From Bacteroidota bacterium (GTDB lineage: Bacteria; Bacteroidota; Bacteroidia; AKYH767-A; 2013-40CM-41-45): 64,000 nucleotides of DNA. The stretch lies in assembly GCA_016720935.1 (NCBI GenBank), contig JADKJP010000002.1:310001-374000 (forward strand), written 5' to 3'. The notes under the pieces were generated by a model. That model ran no database searches and was not told the DNA's origin. It saw only the letters and a program-made list of their open reading frames with translations. Each line of letters begins with the position of its first letter. The first letter of the stretch is position 1. Below are positions 63,975-64,000 of this stretch, piece by piece. Made by a program: the position numbers and the translations under genes.

Positions 63975-64000
63975 TAGAAGTTGTCCTTATCAAATGAAGA

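Overview
The window comes from a member of the Bacteroidota. Five secreted proteins end in the type A C-terminal sorting domain of the type IX secretion system (T9SS). Other pointers are SprB-like repeats, promoter-like TAnnTTTG boxes, few Shine-Dalgarno sequences, and a housekeeping set typical of the phylum (class II LysS, Bacteroidota-type IleRS, TraR/DksA-like protein, UvrC, GpsA, LipB, LspA). The sequence does not let me place it below phylum. I saw no rRNA, tRNA, CRISPR array, transposase, integrase or phage gene.

Layout. 1-8.5 kb: large secreted surface proteins (NIDO/SprB, SBBP-like propeller, Kelch propeller). 8.6-10.9 kb: a Crp/Fnr-type regulator, an O-methyltransferase and a small ABM-fold protein, with a paired operator-like site between the first two. 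11-21.7 kb: an accessory stretch (EF-hand/dockerin-like protein, tail-fibre-like protein, Ser/Gly/Thr-rich protein, cupin, 1046-residue PLD-helicase). It is punctuated by four same-direction copies of a roughly 160-bp repeat whose 3' end resembles the first codons of a GIY-YIG endonuclease gene. 22-49.9 kb: RidA, ileS, dksA-like, lspA, M28 peptidases, SGNH hydrolase, uvrC, gpsA, DNRLRE protein, lysS, phosphoglucose isomerase, lipB, a serine hydrolase, an exonuclease, a fused oligopeptide ABC ATPase and a MOSC protein. 50-51 kb: a gene-free composite palindromic element. 51-64 kb: three family-2 glycosyltransferases and three large multi-spanning membrane proteins lie between the two subunits of a 3-oxoacid CoA-transferase.

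The most unusual signal is non-coding. From 22 kb to the right edge, most longer intergenic regions carry degenerate tandem repeats with a 7-bp period (one variant has 6). The unit sequence differs from place to place (CAACAAC, CACTAAG, CAATCAC, GTCCCCC, GATTTTA and others). A G-type tract lies 5' of a C-type tract in every region where both are seen, so each locus can fold as an imperfect hairpin. Around the phosphoglucose isomerase gene the tracts form a mirrored composite. Several tracts abut start or stop codons. The heptanucleotide STRRs of heterocystous cyanobacteria are the nearest described analogue I know.

Reading frames between 2.4 and 26 kb contain five one-base changes in homopolymer runs plus one in-frame stop. 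Two of the indels are in ileS, which should be essential, so sequencing or assembly error is the simplest explanation. The other broken frames should be read with that in mind.
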